From Ostrinia nubilalis (lineage: Eukaryota > Arthropoda > Insecta > Lepidoptera > Crambidae), in contig NC_087119.1 of assembly GCF_963855985.1 (NCBI RefSeq), positions 8,348,001 through 8,412,000 on the forward strand: 64,000 nucleotides of DNA, given 5' to 3'. A model generated the notes under the pieces. That model ran no database searches, had not been told where the DNA came from, and saw only the letters and a list, made by a program, of their open reading frames with translations. The number at the start of each line of letters is the position of its first letter. Positions within the stretch are counted from its first letter, which is position 1. The position numbers and the translations under genes are program-made. Positions 43,601 to 49,979 of the stretch are shown here, one piece after another.

Positions 43601-46600
43601 CTATGTTTATGTTTAACTATTCATTCATGAGAAGACTATGAGATGCACGCGCGCGCGCGACCGCCGCGGCTGTCTTTGGCAGTGATCCTTGTTGGAAACA
43701 TCTATGAGTACGAATGGAATGCTTCTTGTATTATAGTATTGTTAGCATTGAAGTAAAATGTAATACCTACTACAGTGTGACGTAAAGTTTATTCTATATC
43801 GCATTCCAAATTCAGAATTTGAGCAATTTTTAACTGAGGGTTTCAATAATGTCGAAGTAAATTACATTTAAGTTAATTACCTACTAGCTTTTTGCCCACT
43901 GCTTTACTCATTTCATCCCCTTAGGGGGTGAATTTTGGAAAATTAGATCCAATTTTAGCGGATTTCTACGTCATAAACTCCCTGCAGGCCAAATTTCAGC
44001 GTGCAAACTTATTCACTAGCTTGAGCTGTGTGTTGATAAATCAGTGAGTCGGTTACGGTGTCTTTATAAACAGATAACATTAACTGTCGCAGTAAAATAT
44101 AAAATCTCAGTGCACCGGGTCAAGTAATTTTGCATTAATGTGTTTGTTGGTCATGAATGTGTACTCGTGAGATCCACAAGTCAAGAGGTCGTTGTCAGTT
44201 AAAATTTAACAGTTGATTCTAAGAATGAGAGCGCTCTTATTTAAACAAAAGTGCACTGCACGCATTTCGTACGGTCACGAAGTTGCCTACATACCAGTCA
44301 GCAGTACCTATTCATACTGATAATTATAATTTTTCAAATGCGAAACGACTATGGCTGCCAAGAAAAGCAAAAATCTAGACAGCTTTGATCTACATTGAGA
44401 CCAAAATCCGAAAAATGGTGAAAGCAGTGGAATAACTAAAAGTAATCCACTTGAGTCATGGCCTACATAAATCCAGTAATCCTATCGAATCTGGGCAGTG
44501 TGAAGTGTAAAAACTTTACGTAATGAATTTCGTCGAATCCTGTATGGGAACATGATACCAAAGATCACGTAACAACCGGTGCAGCCGATGTGTTAATTCG
44601 TAATAAAATCGGGCAAAACTAATTATTGCAACACCTGAGCCTAAGTGGTGTTAGTTCACTCGTAAAGATGGCGGCAGGTCGTGTGGGAATGACAATATAA
44701 TAGCATTCCTCGCCAAGGAAAGGTCAGTCCCCTGTGAACCGGGCTAGAGGCGGCCGGAGCGACCGCCCCAGCTGATCGCAATCAGCATGGACTAATTAGA
44801 AACATAAGCGATTATTCCTTTTATGTGTACAGTCGACAGCACATCAAACTATAACATTTTATGATGCAAAATCACACTTACTCCAACTGCATAAAATGCT
44901 ACCTTGTTCGGCATATGCCGTCGTTTGTACCTACCACAGTAAACTTTTAACAAGCTATAACCAATAATCATGCTCCATAGCGTATCGATATAATGGGAAA
45001 TCGTACCTACCTAGTTGCACCTAGAAACTATTTTACCTAATTGCGAAATAATAAAACTGCAAACGTTCCAGACACATTGACATTTTAATAAAATGTGACC
45101 TTACCTTTATTTTAAATTGGGCAATAAGATCGTTACAAAAATGTTTATGAGACAACAAAATTAAATATGCAATAACAAAAATACGATTATGTTAATCGAA
45201 ACATTTTAAACCATAAATTAACTCTGCAATTAACACATTAATGCAACACATTTTAACAAACACATCTAAAACGAAGAATATACAAAATAATATTAGCATC
45301 TGCAAAATAAATTGCGAAGTTGTTTTGCAATATTTACGAGTATGTCCGTTTATTACAATAATTTATTGGAATTCATTTATTCAATGTATAATAATCGCTT
45401 TATATGTATAATTTATGAGTATAGATGCAGCGAGTGTTTTTAGAGAGAGTTTTTACTATTATTAAAGCTTTGGTCAAAATTAAATGTAGCAAACAAGAAA
45501 AGACGCTTTTCTTATTTTACCTGCCACCCAGCCTATTTCTATTCCCGTTAGCGTTACATAGATACCGATACCAAGTTAATTTAGGTATCAATGATCTTCC
45601 TCGAGCAAACGGTAGTGGTGGGGTCGTATAATCGTAAACACTTGATTCGATGCGTGACAAATCGCGTGGTACAATCTGTCGCACCGATCGATCATTCTTT
45701 ATAAATTCCACGAGGAAAAAAAGGCCTTTCAAACACCGTTCACCGGGAATAAGTAGTCTGTCTTATTCTCAGACACGTTGACCTTTTTGTTTGATTTAAA
45801 AAACTAACATTAAAAATTGGAAGCGTAGAGTAGCGGTGCAAGTTGTTCTCGGGTTGTCTTAGCCCATGACGCTTTCGAAGGCTAATTTTCGATGTTGGCA
45901 TGCACGACTGGATCAATCTGATTTAATAAGTATCAGCGTGGGTACGAATGCGAGAAATGGCCATTTTATTGCTTAGTTTTCGCCTGTTGAATATTTATTC
46001 AAGTTTGCGCGCCCGCTTGCGTCAGACAGACGCGGATAATAAAGCGTGTTTTCGAATAGAAAACTATACTTGCAGCGCACAATACTTATCGTAAAGTAAC
46101 ACACATATCAATATGAAATTACTTAGAAAGATAGAAAACTCTAGAATTTTTTTACTACACCACCTAAAACAATAATAAATCCTTAAGAATTAAAAGTATT
46201 CAGTGTATTTTTCCATTCTCTATCTACGTTATTTTATAGACTTGTAACAGTCTCATATCATCAGCACACGCTAAAACCTTAATTGCATTCCAATTAATTT
46301 ACTATGAGTATTATGATACCTACATAATTATCAGGTATCTTTTATACATTATTAGTACATGACAAATGCTTTGCGTTTCATGTTTTATTTTAATTTAAAT
46401 TGAGAGTCGGTTAATTAAAAATAAATAGTTAATAACTGAAGATATATTTAATAATTAAAAACTGATCAAATCATTCAATTATAAAGATCTCTCCAGATGT
46501 CTCGATTGTTGTCATTTAAAATTATTAATTAACAACTATACCAATTTGTTACTCGTATTGTAGAAAGACTCGGTAGTAGGTAATGGTCCGTGAATCGATT

Positions 46601-49600
46601 TTTTCTTAATTAAAACATTTTAAAATAATAACTCTTCAAAGGAGGCCGTCTTTAAGTTATTTCCAATTTATTGCTAATTATAGATTGTTGTAATCTCAAC
46701 AATTTTATCATCATTCATTATCATAATAAACACAGACGTCTTGAGACTATACATTAGAAACTCTTTTGCTCATTCATTACACACAACAAATGCCTGTAAC
46801 GGGATTCGAACCCGCAACGAGTCGAAATCCGGTACGCCAACCAACAGAGATTAAATAAAAACTATGTTCAATATTATTACGATCGCATCACTAATTGGTA
46901 TCGATATTGTTACACTTGGAATGTATTAATGGGAATGTAGTTCCCACGGGCATTATTTGGAAAACCCAGTGAAAAAATATGTGAGCTGAATTCTCACGGA
47001 GTCGGCAAAAAAGGTGGTGCGTGAATGAAATTCTAAATTATTTCAATGTCCACTAACAATCTATCAAGTCGCGTGAAAAATTACAGTAGTTAGCATGACC
47101 GAAACAGATTGCCCGATGGGATCGCGTTACTTTGTTTCCGGCGGTAGATATTTGTTTGTGTTTCTTTCGCTTCCGCGGTCATACGAACGAGTGTACAGGG
47201 AATTTAGGTTTAATGTCTCATTAATTTGTTCCCCACTTCCCTAGTCTTTTTTATTGCACGTATTTAGGTCGTCACTGAACAACAATAGAAATATGATCTT
47301 TTGCCTTAATCGCGATTACCTACTTAGAGCTCAAAATTTAATACTTTTTGTGATTTTTCTTTTCAGATTTGATAGAGCTATAATGGCTCTATCAACTATG
47401 GTTGATTTAAAAAAAATCGCTAAACTTGTAAAAATCCATCTTCTTGTCGACATCTTTGTGGTTTGATTAGGTATAGGGTATTTTATTACTCGGACGTTTT
47501 CTAGATTTTTATTTAACTACTTAGACTTCGTCCAAGTTTGACTTCCATCTAATAAGGAAAATTTCCTTCGATATTTGACCAATGAAGCTCAAATTGAGGC
47601 GGAAACCACAAAAAGCTTTGCAAAAGAAAACAGTGAAATGAATTTTATATTTTACTGTTTAAAAATATTCAATAAGTAAACGCTCGCTAATTTTCTATAT
47701 ACATTTCGATTTAGATCTCTAGTCGAGACAAGCATTCGCTAATTTTCACTACTACTTACTAATTTTCTCTAACTTTATACATTACCCAGTGGAAAATAAT
47801 TATCTATTTGAAAACATAGTTCCGACGTTCTGCTAATGCCAACTAAGTTAATCATAGAGCTTTAATATAATTATTGCTGCTAAGTAAATTACTAGGCTTT
47901 CTTGTTTCTCAATGGAAAATCAAATGAAATGAATAAAAATTCCCAGATTAATAATAAAATTAGAACTTACAAGTCGAATAATGTTAAATAAGTTAAAGCA
48001 GCAACACTCAGACCTTAACTGGAACAATAAAAATGTAGAGCTGATTTACTGTTTGCGATAAGTCAGTTAAAAGACCTTATTTAAAAAGTTGATGTAGAGT
48101 TAATTAATATTTGTATTTCACTTTAAAGTTGCATAACTACTTGTGCTGTTAGGTAAACCTAGTTATTTTGTGGTCTTCACACAAAATTTACTCTGCGGTC
48201 TGTATCGCCGAACCAGTAATTAATTAATATAAATAGCGATAAGGTTCCATCCCATCGAAACAGCAAACTCATATTAAACGTAACCACCAAATAATTTGGC
48301 GGAATAACCCCAACAAACGGTCCAGTAATTAATTCTGTTACGTAGCGAAACTCGTTTAATAATTAATCAATTGCTGGAAACAAGAGCAAATCACACAATA
48401 TACGCTCGTATAATACGAGTATACACTCGTAATAACATTCGTATCGGTAAACGAATTCTGTTACAAACTGAACATTGGAAAATTGTGGAAACCCGGCGGC
48501 AAATTGCCTTTACTGTATAAAATACAAGATTCATTCGAAAAATATGATTGGCTTGTTAATAGAGCTGATAGAAATTGTTTTATGAGTATTTTATTTCTAG
48601 TTCCATTTAATACAAACGCCAACCTAACTAGTGAATTAATCGCATTCTTTCTTACTCCAACTACCTCTTTATCTAGAATTACAAGTATTGTGCAATAAAT
48701 CAACGTGATCTTCCCCCAAAGGTCAATTAAAAACTTTTTAATTGTCTGGGGTCTGGGTATAGAGGGAAATAAACCTACTGGGAGTGCCAATAATTGTTAC
48801 TGCGACTGTGTAGTCAACAAAGAAAAAAACCATTCGTTTGTTTTCTGACGCATTTTTCAAATGAGGCGATCCTGGTCTGTCTGACCTCCAAATACTGAAT
48901 CTATTTAGTACAATAACATTGTTTACTTAGTGTCTCTACCTACCGCCTGATGCTGAAATTCTCCCAAAATTATTCCACTTATTTCAATATCAAGTAGGTA
49001 TATCATCCGCAATTGCACTATCAATATCACTTTAAGCGTGTACGTAATCAATCAACATGATAAGCTATCTTTGAAATAATACGAACAAAATTTCGATATC
49101 GTGTAAAATTTTTAGAGAACGACATTTGGTATTTCAAGTAAGTAAACTGCTTTAATTGTAACTCATGCGTGTCGATCAAATTGATCAAACAACGCTAGCG
49201 CCAGTCGTGGACATAGATTTGGCGCACCCAAGTGACGTGGGCAGGGCGCATTATTGTCCGACGTCCACCGTTTGTTGTTTGGCCACATGACATCACCACA
49301 AGGTCGCGCTGCAACGCATTCATAACACCTAATAATAACTTGTGATGACACAGCGAAGTTATCGGGAGCAAAACATTAGACGGTCGCGGCCGCTGTCACC
49401 ATTATCGCACGCTCGAGCACGACCGAGGCTCTTCGAGATTCCGTGATGCTGATTCGATATCACCCTTTTTTATATTATCTCAAACATCTACTTTTGGTCA
49501 CGCCACAGGAAAAGGAGATAGATCACTAGAAATGTAGACAAAGACATTTCAGAACAATGTAGCCAAATGTTGATCAATAAAAATGTAGAGCCGAAAGTTT

Positions 49601-49979
49601 TTAAATCTCTTTTGCAAACGAACCAGAAGTAAGGGACTATTATCGTAACGTTACTGAAATTATGTAGAGTTTCAAAGTTGAAACATGATTCATGTAATAG
49701 TAGAGGCAATAAATAAATGTTAAGAACCACGTAAAAGTATTGACTCAGCATTGTTTCCCGGGGTGACATGCTTTCAAATCCTTGTCGCCCCACTTTCATT
49801 TATTGCGCTGTCATGATTTGCATGAAGACAGGACATCCTACACTTAGCGCGGGTTGGCGGGAACGTAAGAAAATGCAGGCTTCCTGCCACCACGCAGACC
49901 TAGAAATGGTTTGGCACATGACCTCACCTAATGGCACTGCCGAAACTGGGTCGCTCGTCAGTGCGGAGACGTCCCGCAT
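4442..49979 (-). CDS. CAAX-tailed, paralemmin-like protein gene (joined exon model)
   Basis: Gene model: join of 49979-49928, 35070-34926, 33778-33632, 10989-10825, 8077-7903 and 4654-4442, all on the minus strand. Every junction has GT-AG borders and matching phase, and the sum is 897 nt, 298 codons plus stop. The protein is rich in Pro, Ser, Thr, Lys and Glu and I see no transmembrane segment or enzyme motif, so it is probably a largely disordered membrane-associated adaptor. The C-terminus is a Lys-rich run followed by KCKCCVVQ, a CAAX box with neighbouring cysteines. That arrangement is known for prenylated and palmitoylated proteins such as vertebrate paralemmins, whose tails also end in a basic run and CKCC. 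No similarity outside the tail was recognised, so the family is unproven. The same upstream exons can join to two other terminal exons, giving forms of 166 and 136 codons without CAAX. The first coding exon and the two acceptors nearest the ends are the least certain parts. Confidence 0.7.
4719..4916. mobile_element. PIF/Harbinger-like MITE, 198 bp, TAA target duplications
   Basis: The two arms, about 70 bases each, are near-perfect inverted copies starting GGCCCAGAACA. The element is flanked on both sides by TAA (4716-4718 and 4917-4919), the target duplication typical of PIF/Harbinger elements. No coding capacity. It sits just upstream of the last coding exon, in the intron. Confidence 0.8.
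5245..5479. mobile_element. MITE with about 36-bp terminal inverted repeats
   Basis: The left end TATTATACTCGGCCCAAAAA and the right end are inverted copies with few mismatches and enclose about 160 bases without coding potential. The target duplication and superfamily are unclear. Confidence 0.65.
5500..7558. repeat. tandem array, about 157-bp unit, made from an exon end and its splice donor
   Basis: Donor-like acttac (minus GTAAGT) recurs at 6022, 6178, 6337, 6492, 6651, 6810, 6968, 7127, 7283 and 7438, spacing 155-159. After removing the 7559-7847 insertion, the true exon donor at 7897 falls on the same register. Each unit contains, on the minus strand, the last 17-20 bases of the 7903-8077 exon, a perfect copy of its donor, and intron sequence. 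Older diverged copies run from 5500 to 5870. Upstream of the donor each unit also has CTGCAG, and several have CTCCTTCTCTGTGAG, both usable as acceptors, so units could act as small phase-0 exons. Whether they are spliced in is unknown. Confidence 0.85.
7559..7847 (+). mobile_element. retroposed composite: palindromic MITE joined to a LINE 3' tail
   Basis: A 289-base insertion is flanked by a perfect 12-base target duplication, agcgtggttata (7547-7558 and 7848-7859). Its first part (7566-7752) is a palindrome with arms ATGAGGGATTTGGCGAATGA and its inverted copy. The last part ends in ...atcagtgagggaccgaggaagaagaag, which I recall as a common lepidopteran LINE 3' tail. One duplication around both parts shows that they moved as a unit. 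It interrupts the last unit of the exon-end array. Confidence 0.75.
7903..8077 (-). CDS. coding exon of the CAAX gene (GWDNPFRPDGDLSREADEIV)
   Basis: Minus-strand exon with a strong acceptor (GTATTTTCCAG|T) and a perfect-consensus donor (ACC|GTAAGT), 175 nt, ending in phase 0. It encodes the most domain-like part of the protein, ESGWDNPFRPDGDLSREAD followed by EIVSLIKGGKPITPTPT, then CEEMEEKTHDNNVT. I have an impression that the NPF...READEI segment is conserved but cannot name its family. The last bases of this exon and its donor are copied about ten times in the intron just downstream (see the array at 5.5-7.6 kb). Confidence 0.8.
8105..8345 (-). mobile_element. RTE-like 3' fragment, minus orientation
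   Basis: Contains repeated gactgactgactcactcact, a run of AT-rich spacer, and cacgtacgaagtcgcgggccgggcggccgctagtagctc. This is the reverse of the common lepidopteran motif ctagcttttgcccgcgacttcg. There is no coding sequence. It lies right beside the acceptor of the 8.08-kb exon. Confidence 0.6.
8346..10824. other. intron, mostly unique AT-rich DNA
   Basis: No exon with good splice sites is seen. A stretch at about 10284-10745 has higher GC and protein-like fragments in shifting frames on both strands, possibly a decayed gene copy that I cannot name. Confidence 0.35.
10825..10989 (-). CDS. coding exon of the CAAX gene (FYQG...NRQI)
   Basis: Minus-strand exon with acceptor TTTGCAG|T and donor ATCAG|GTAAGA, 165 nt, phase 2 at both ends. 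It encodes SERSKVRVSFYQGARPQC, a Pro-rich turn, then an Ala-rich stretch (VLYAALLSAAANVDM) and DHAMYNRQI. The Ala/Leu stretch could be a short helix. No domain is recognised. It joins in frame to the hub exon before it (K-S-S-E-R) and to the 8.08-kb exon after it (Q-I-S-T-E-S-G-W). Confidence 0.75.
10990..13713. other. intron, no supported feature
   Basis: AT-rich sequence with short chance frames only. No repeat structure or splice-bounded coding segment was recognised. Confidence 0.35.
13714..13719 (-). terminator. AATAAA polyadenylation signal for the FQLNH exon
   Basis: Minus-strand AATAAA, 112 bases after the TAG of the candidate 13.8-kb terminal exon. The spacing is almost the same as for the 17-kb exon. 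Confidence 0.35.
13831..13897 (-). CDS. candidate second alternative terminal exon, isoform ending FQLNH
   Basis: A 45-base GC-rich island on the minus strand begins right after an acceptor with a pyrimidine tract (CTGTTTTGTTGTGGCAG|C). Joined at phase 2 to the 33.6-kb donor it encodes S-GGPALPAEAAPRTCTAFQLNH and then TAG. Like the 17-kb exon it needs one base to complete the split codon, and it ends in a stop with AATAAA 112 bases later. It would give a 136-residue form. The abrupt GC rise at the acceptor supports coding use, but the exon is short and could be chance. Confidence 0.4.
14229..14540 (-). promoter_or_regulatory. CpG-rich candidate internal promoter and leader exon
   Basis: The plus strand at about 14410-14520 has a CpG-rich patch (gtcgcgcgcggcccgtggcg and flanks) within AT-rich intron. 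On the minus strand it is followed by about 200 bases that look like an insect 5' leader and end in ATCGCAAG|GTATGG, a fair donor with the exon's last base at 14229. It lies between the hub exon and the CAAX exons. An internal promoter here could make a short transcript holding only the C-terminal exons. No start codon is assigned. Confidence 0.35.
14846..15148. mobile_element. short TIR element, gttgcct...aggcaac
   Basis: About 303 bases bounded by the inverted ends GTTGCCT and AGGCAAC. The phrase tagtccgtaatg near the left end is loosely mirrored by gacggactaatt near the right. No clear target duplication. The call rests on short ends, so it is tentative. Confidence 0.4.
15149..16995. other. 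intron, no supported gene
   Basis: Unique AT-rich DNA. A tRNA-like B-box variant (gcgggttcgattag, near 15668) may be a very worn SINE. Nothing else is supported. Confidence 0.3.
16996..17001 (-). terminator. AATAAA polyadenylation signal for the VVSIS exon
   Basis: Minus-strand AATAAA, 126 bases after the TGA of the 17-kb terminal exon. It supports use of that exon as a real transcript end. Such hexamers are common in AT-rich DNA, so it is weak on its own. Confidence 0.45.
17127..17283 (-). CDS. alternative terminal exon, isoform ending VVSIS
   Basis: Minus-strand exon with a good acceptor (TTTTATACAG|G) and coding-like GC content. Joined to the 33.6-kb exon it reads K-R-VSFGSSKGSMVETLIYE, then a Pro/Glu-rich stretch ending PVEDEYVVSIS and TGA at 17129-17127. 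Every GT within or just before the stop is in phase 0, apart from one very early site, whereas the next exon at 10.99 kb needs phase 2, so this exon cannot be read as internal. AATAAA follows 126 bases after the stop. The form would be about 166 residues and lacks the CAAX box, so it would be soluble or differently placed. Both this exon and the 10.9-kb exon contain an Arg-Val/Val-Ser-Phe start. Confidence 0.7.
17284..20009. other. intron, no supported gene
   Basis: No splice-bounded coding segment seen on either strand. Several short direct or inverted words (for example around 18180-18360) are too short to interpret. Confidence 0.3.
20010..20372. mobile_element. MITE with GGATGTTATGGATAT ends
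   Basis: The left end ggatgttatggatat is inverted at the right end (atatccataacatcc), and both ends continue into cggttacgg/ccgtaaccg repeats. Many ttcggttacggat-type words lie inside. hAT-like MITEs with such internal repeats are known, but no target duplication is clear here. Confidence 0.55.
20680..20930 (+). mobile_element. RTE-like/SINE-like retroposon, plus orientation
   Basis: Starts CTAGCTTTCCGCCCGCGGCTTCGCCCGCG, passes through ctaaatcggtttagccgttcttgagttat, and ends in an AT-rich tail. These are the hallmark words of a very common lepidopteran non-LTR retroposon. 5'-truncated and non-coding. Confidence 0.8.
20949..21561. mobile_element. 613-bp TIR element with about 65-bp ends
   Basis: The ends TGTTACGGCTAAAGATAGGT... 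and their inverted copy match over about 65 bases with very few changes. Within the arms, cttaagtttagccggctaa words form secondary palindromes. It is flanked by TA-rich DNA, where an 8-base duplication (tatatata, imperfect on the right) cannot be proven. No transposase frame, so non-autonomous. Confidence 0.8.
22421..23709 (+). mobile_element. full-length but dead mariner element
   Basis: The ends gggcactatttaagttgtgagcct (left) and its near-perfect inverted copy (right, 23685-23709) bound 1.29 kb, the usual mariner length. The left flank ends in TA; the right flank is not a clean TA, so one target copy has mutated. The transposase inside is badly broken (see 22802-23630). Confidence 0.85.
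22802..23630 (+). pseudogene. mariner transposase pseudogene
   Basis: Fragments in three frames follow the order of a mariner transposase: VRKMEEKPRHV and RRIEIILGI in the helix-turn-helix region, VTIDELRIY around the first catalytic Asp, DEPIPTKVP after an in-frame stop, RDENVSFYTSRQTTDYLNT around the second Asp, and HALEVPQAEWKKCYE near the C-terminus. The region of the third acidic residue is disrupted. Many stops and frameshifts mean that no active enzyme is made. The plus orientation agrees with the element's ends. Family assignment is firm; subfamily is not assigned. Confidence 0.9.
24301..24370 (+). mobile_element. tRNA-derived SINE remnant
   Basis: The phrase gtgtcggtctgtcgattcgagggtcgttagtttaatcctcc resembles the anticodon- and T-arm part of a tRNA-derived SINE head (a worn B box, GTTTAATCC). 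No acceptor stem is present, so it is not a tRNA gene. Confidence 0.45.
25110..25419. mobile_element. hAT-type MITE, 310 bp, perfect 8-bp target duplication
   Basis: The ends TAGGGTTGCCA... and ...TGGCAACCCTA are inverted repeats. The element is flanked by the perfect 8-base duplication ATTCAGAC (25102-25109 and 25420-25427), as hAT transposases make. The interior has no coding capacity. Confidence 0.85.
26415..26551 (+). CDS. exon 1 of the CIMIP1-like gene
   Basis: The ATG at 26415 opens MATPKEFNPKFDPN and runs at coding-like GC to the donor GAGAGGAA|GTCAGT (phase 2). The open frame goes on past the donor for about 60 codons, but its composition turns to intron AT there, so the donor is preferred. 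The upstream leader is AT-rich without other ATGs close by. Confidence 0.75.
26415..31966 (+). CDS. C20orf85/LLC1 (CIMIP1)-like ciliary protein, three exons
   Basis: Join of 26415-26551, 30562-30702 and 31846-31966: 399 nt, 132 residues plus stop, every junction GT-AG and in phase. The protein is small, charged and Trp-rich, without signal peptide or membrane segment. The N-terminal half has a pattern of Trp and basic residues (MRAQWKKVDICRKQW... WSWLLDERKKALEE), and the middle reads KPVPVTSTGFIGWLASKPDC. The Pro-Val-x-x-Thr-x-GFIGW motif and total length match my recollection of human C20orf85, also called LLC1 or CIMIP1 (137 residues), a protein inside ciliary and sperm-tail doublet microtubules. 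A role in the moth's sperm flagellum or sensory cilia is inferred from that. The gene lies wholly inside an intron of the CAAX gene on the opposite strand. A search could place it in a sister family instead. Confidence 0.75.
28445..28648 (+). mobile_element. RTE-like/SINE-like retroposon, plus orientation
   Basis: Starts ctagctttccgcccgcggcttcgcccgcg and contains tcaatcggcctagccgttctcgagt and actaacgaacatc, like the copy at 20.7 kb but with a different middle. Ends in an AT-rich tail. Confidence 0.8.
30177..30460. mobile_element. MITE with internal direct duplication
   Basis: Inverted ends aaccgacttcaa and aaagtcggtt bound 284 bases. Inside, a segment of about 115 bases starting cccccaagggtggaaaattg occurs twice with few changes. 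It lies about 100 bases upstream of exon 2 of the CIMIP1-like gene. Confidence 0.65.
30562..30702 (+). CDS. exon 2 of the CIMIP1-like gene
   Basis: Acceptor TTTTCTTACAG|A and donor TCGAA|GTTAGT, 141 nt, phase 2 to phase 2. It encodes KALEESDKIRQEAASAL, a likely helix, then KPVPVTSTGFIGWLAS, the most family-like part of the protein. The exon is flanked by a MITE with an internal duplication just upstream (30177-30460). Confidence 0.8.
31290..31421 (+). mobile_element. LINE 3'-end fragment
   Basis: Contains cttaccatcaggtgagatacaggccaagagcttcctcgttgtggataag followed by an A-rich tail, a 3' end I recall from lepidopteran LINEs. A second, tiny copy of the same end lies at 56156-56197. Non-coding. 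Confidence 0.65.
31846..31966 (+). CDS. exon 3 of the CIMIP1-like gene
   Basis: Acceptor TATTTTCCAG|G. It encodes PDCQLEIYTSWLSKIP and RRLPDAWDDKDYLSPGQSL, ending LKAVE and TGA at 31964-31966. Its junction with exon 2 restores a Lys codon. Confidence 0.75.
31967..33631. other. intron and 3' flank of the nested gene, no gene
   Basis: After the probable 3' UTR of the CIMIP1-like gene I see no splice-bounded coding segment. A GC-raised patch at about 32990-33150 has open frames on both strands but no matching splice sites. Confidence 0.35.
32238..32243 (+). terminator. possible polyadenylation signal of the CIMIP1-like gene
   Basis: First canonical AATAAA that I see after the stop codon, about 270 bases downstream. 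Variant hexamers lie closer, so the true end may be nearer the stop. Confidence 0.3.
33632..33778 (-). CDS. coding exon of the CAAX gene (Ser/Thr-rich), alternative-splicing hub
   Basis: Minus-strand exon with acceptor CCCGCCACCAG|G and donor AAAAG|GTCAGT. It encodes a Ser/Thr- and Lys-rich segment (KVRTNISKESSTSSF... to ...KHTSLK) with many possible phosphorylation sites and no domain I recognise. The phase is 2 at both ends and the length is 147 nt. Its donor matches in phase the acceptors at 17283, 13897 and 10989, two of which lead to early stops. It is therefore the branch point from which the isoforms diverge. A long plus-strand frame over the same bases is a shadow. Confidence 0.75.
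34926..35070 (-). CDS. coding exon of the CAAX gene (proline-rich N-terminal part)
   Basis: The minus-strand frame reads EGCKLPREELTAML and then VPVEEKPPPAPGKGRL, with coding-like GC content. It ends at ...ESAI-AG|GTAATT, a phase-2 donor at 34926. Joining to the next exon makes Arg-Lys-Val-Arg. The upstream acceptor is assigned at GAAGCAG|AG, but its pyrimidine tract is poor; the frame is open back to a TGA 11 bases further upstream, so other nearby acceptors or an internal start are possible. At 145 nt the exon keeps the frame with both neighbours. Confidence 0.65.
35071..36300. other. intron, no supported feature
   Basis: Unique AT-rich DNA between the candidate start exon (49.9 kb) and the 35-kb exon. 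No repeat or coding signal recognised. Confidence 0.3.
36301..36669. repeat. inverted repeat with 76-bp identical arms
   Basis: The arms 36301-36376 and 36594-36669 are exact reverse complements by eye (tacaaaaaaggggcttttcg... to ...gacccactgttc), separated by a 217-base AT-rich loop. The lack of mismatches suggests a recent foldback MITE or arm correction. No target duplication found. Confidence 0.8.
36705..38385 (-). mobile_element. 1.68-kb TA-flanked element with GGGTGTCCCTTAT ends and a decayed ORF
   Basis: The left end GGGTGTCCCTTAT and the right end ATAAGGGACACCC are perfect 13-base inverted repeats, each flanked by TA (36703-36704 and 38386-38387). A second pair of inverted words, aacccgtgccgac and gtcggcacgggtt, lies inside near both ends. 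The minus strand carries the broken protein at 36987-37687. This structure implies a DNA transposon whose superfamily I cannot name. Confidence 0.75.
36987..37687 (-). pseudogene. decayed protein of unknown family (VVNDTAERAIKLMQDF)
   Basis: Three coding-like pieces on the minus strand. The first (37687-37433) includes FQKVYESVDKLISKAALSKF and HLWYFISEEIAVLSLFNDE, then stops. The second continues in another frame as QRESMYDSGKRYIPSEE. The third (37184-36987) reads KVLSLRVVNDTAERAIKLMQ, then EEQKLFLLRTVKQKSG and a stop. Similar phrases (LWYxSEE..., VVNDTAERG...EEQKQFLL) recur, as far as I remember, in many uncharacterised insect proteins, which fits the product of a repeated element. No catalytic motif is recognised. 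Frameshift and stop show it is dead. Confidence 0.65.
38388..40640. other. intron, no gene; small repeats at 39955-40075
   Basis: AT-rich sequence without coding signal. At 39955-40075 the word cccacgacactactgg occurs twice about 56 bases apart, with further ggtagtg words around, forming a small local repeat. A long minus frame over it is an effect of that repeat. Confidence 0.4.
40643..41728. mobile_element. 1.09-kb TA-flanked element with GGGTG...GAACAGTGAACC ends
   Basis: The left end GGGTGCATCGTTGAACAGTGAACC and the inverted right end share 19-20 of 24 bases, and both are flanked by TA. The end word ggttcactgt recurs inside in both orientations (near 40835, 40858, 40878, 41320 and 41343). 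The interior also holds a direct duplication of about 155 bases starting aaacagtcttcat (41005-41159 and 41160-41310). A GC-rich patch at 41540-41650 has open frames on both strands but no recognisable protein. Non-autonomous. Confidence 0.75.
41731..43883. other. intron, no supported feature
   Basis: Unique AT-rich DNA with chance frames. A (CG)n run lies at about 43651 in the adjoining stretch. No coding or repeat structure. Confidence 0.3.
43884..44075 (+). mobile_element. worn RTE-like retroposon
   Basis: Begins ctagctttttgcccactgcttt and continues through catccccttagggggtgaattttgg and ccaaatttcagcgtgcaaa, matching the general layout of the RTE-like copies elsewhere in the window but more diverged. 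Confidence 0.55.
44076..49927. other. intron, mostly unique; one tRNA-like remnant
   Basis: No supported exon. GC-raised spots at about 44640-44780, 47100-47180 and 49190-49450 lack matching splice sites. The tRNA-like remnant at 46791-46850 is the only named feature. Confidence 0.3.
46791..46850 (-). mobile_element. tRNA-derived SINE head or tRNA fragment
   Basis: On the minus strand TGCGGGTTCGAATCCCG forms a perfect T-arm with a consensus B box (46802-46812), preceded by TTGGTTGGCGTACCGG, which is D-arm-like. No 5' acceptor stem is present, so it is a 5'-truncated tRNA-derived sequence and not a working tRNA. Confidence 0.6.
49928..49979 (-). CDS. candidate first coding exon (start codon) of the CAAX gene
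   Basis: The minus strand reads TAAAATG, then 17 codons (MRDVSALTSDPVSAVPL) plus one base, then the donor G|GTGAGG. The phase (one base left over) fits the acceptor CAG|AG at 35070, giving ...AVPLEGCKLPREEL without a stop. A possible acceptor, CGCAATAG, lies about 15 bases before the ATG. The call rests only on phase, donor quality and start context. If it is wrong, translation could start at the in-frame ATG inside the 35-kb exon. Confidence 0.4.

Noticed and set aside
46791..46850. tRNA gene
   Set aside because: The T-arm and B box are intact but the 5' acceptor stem is absent, so it is a tRNA-derived remnant.
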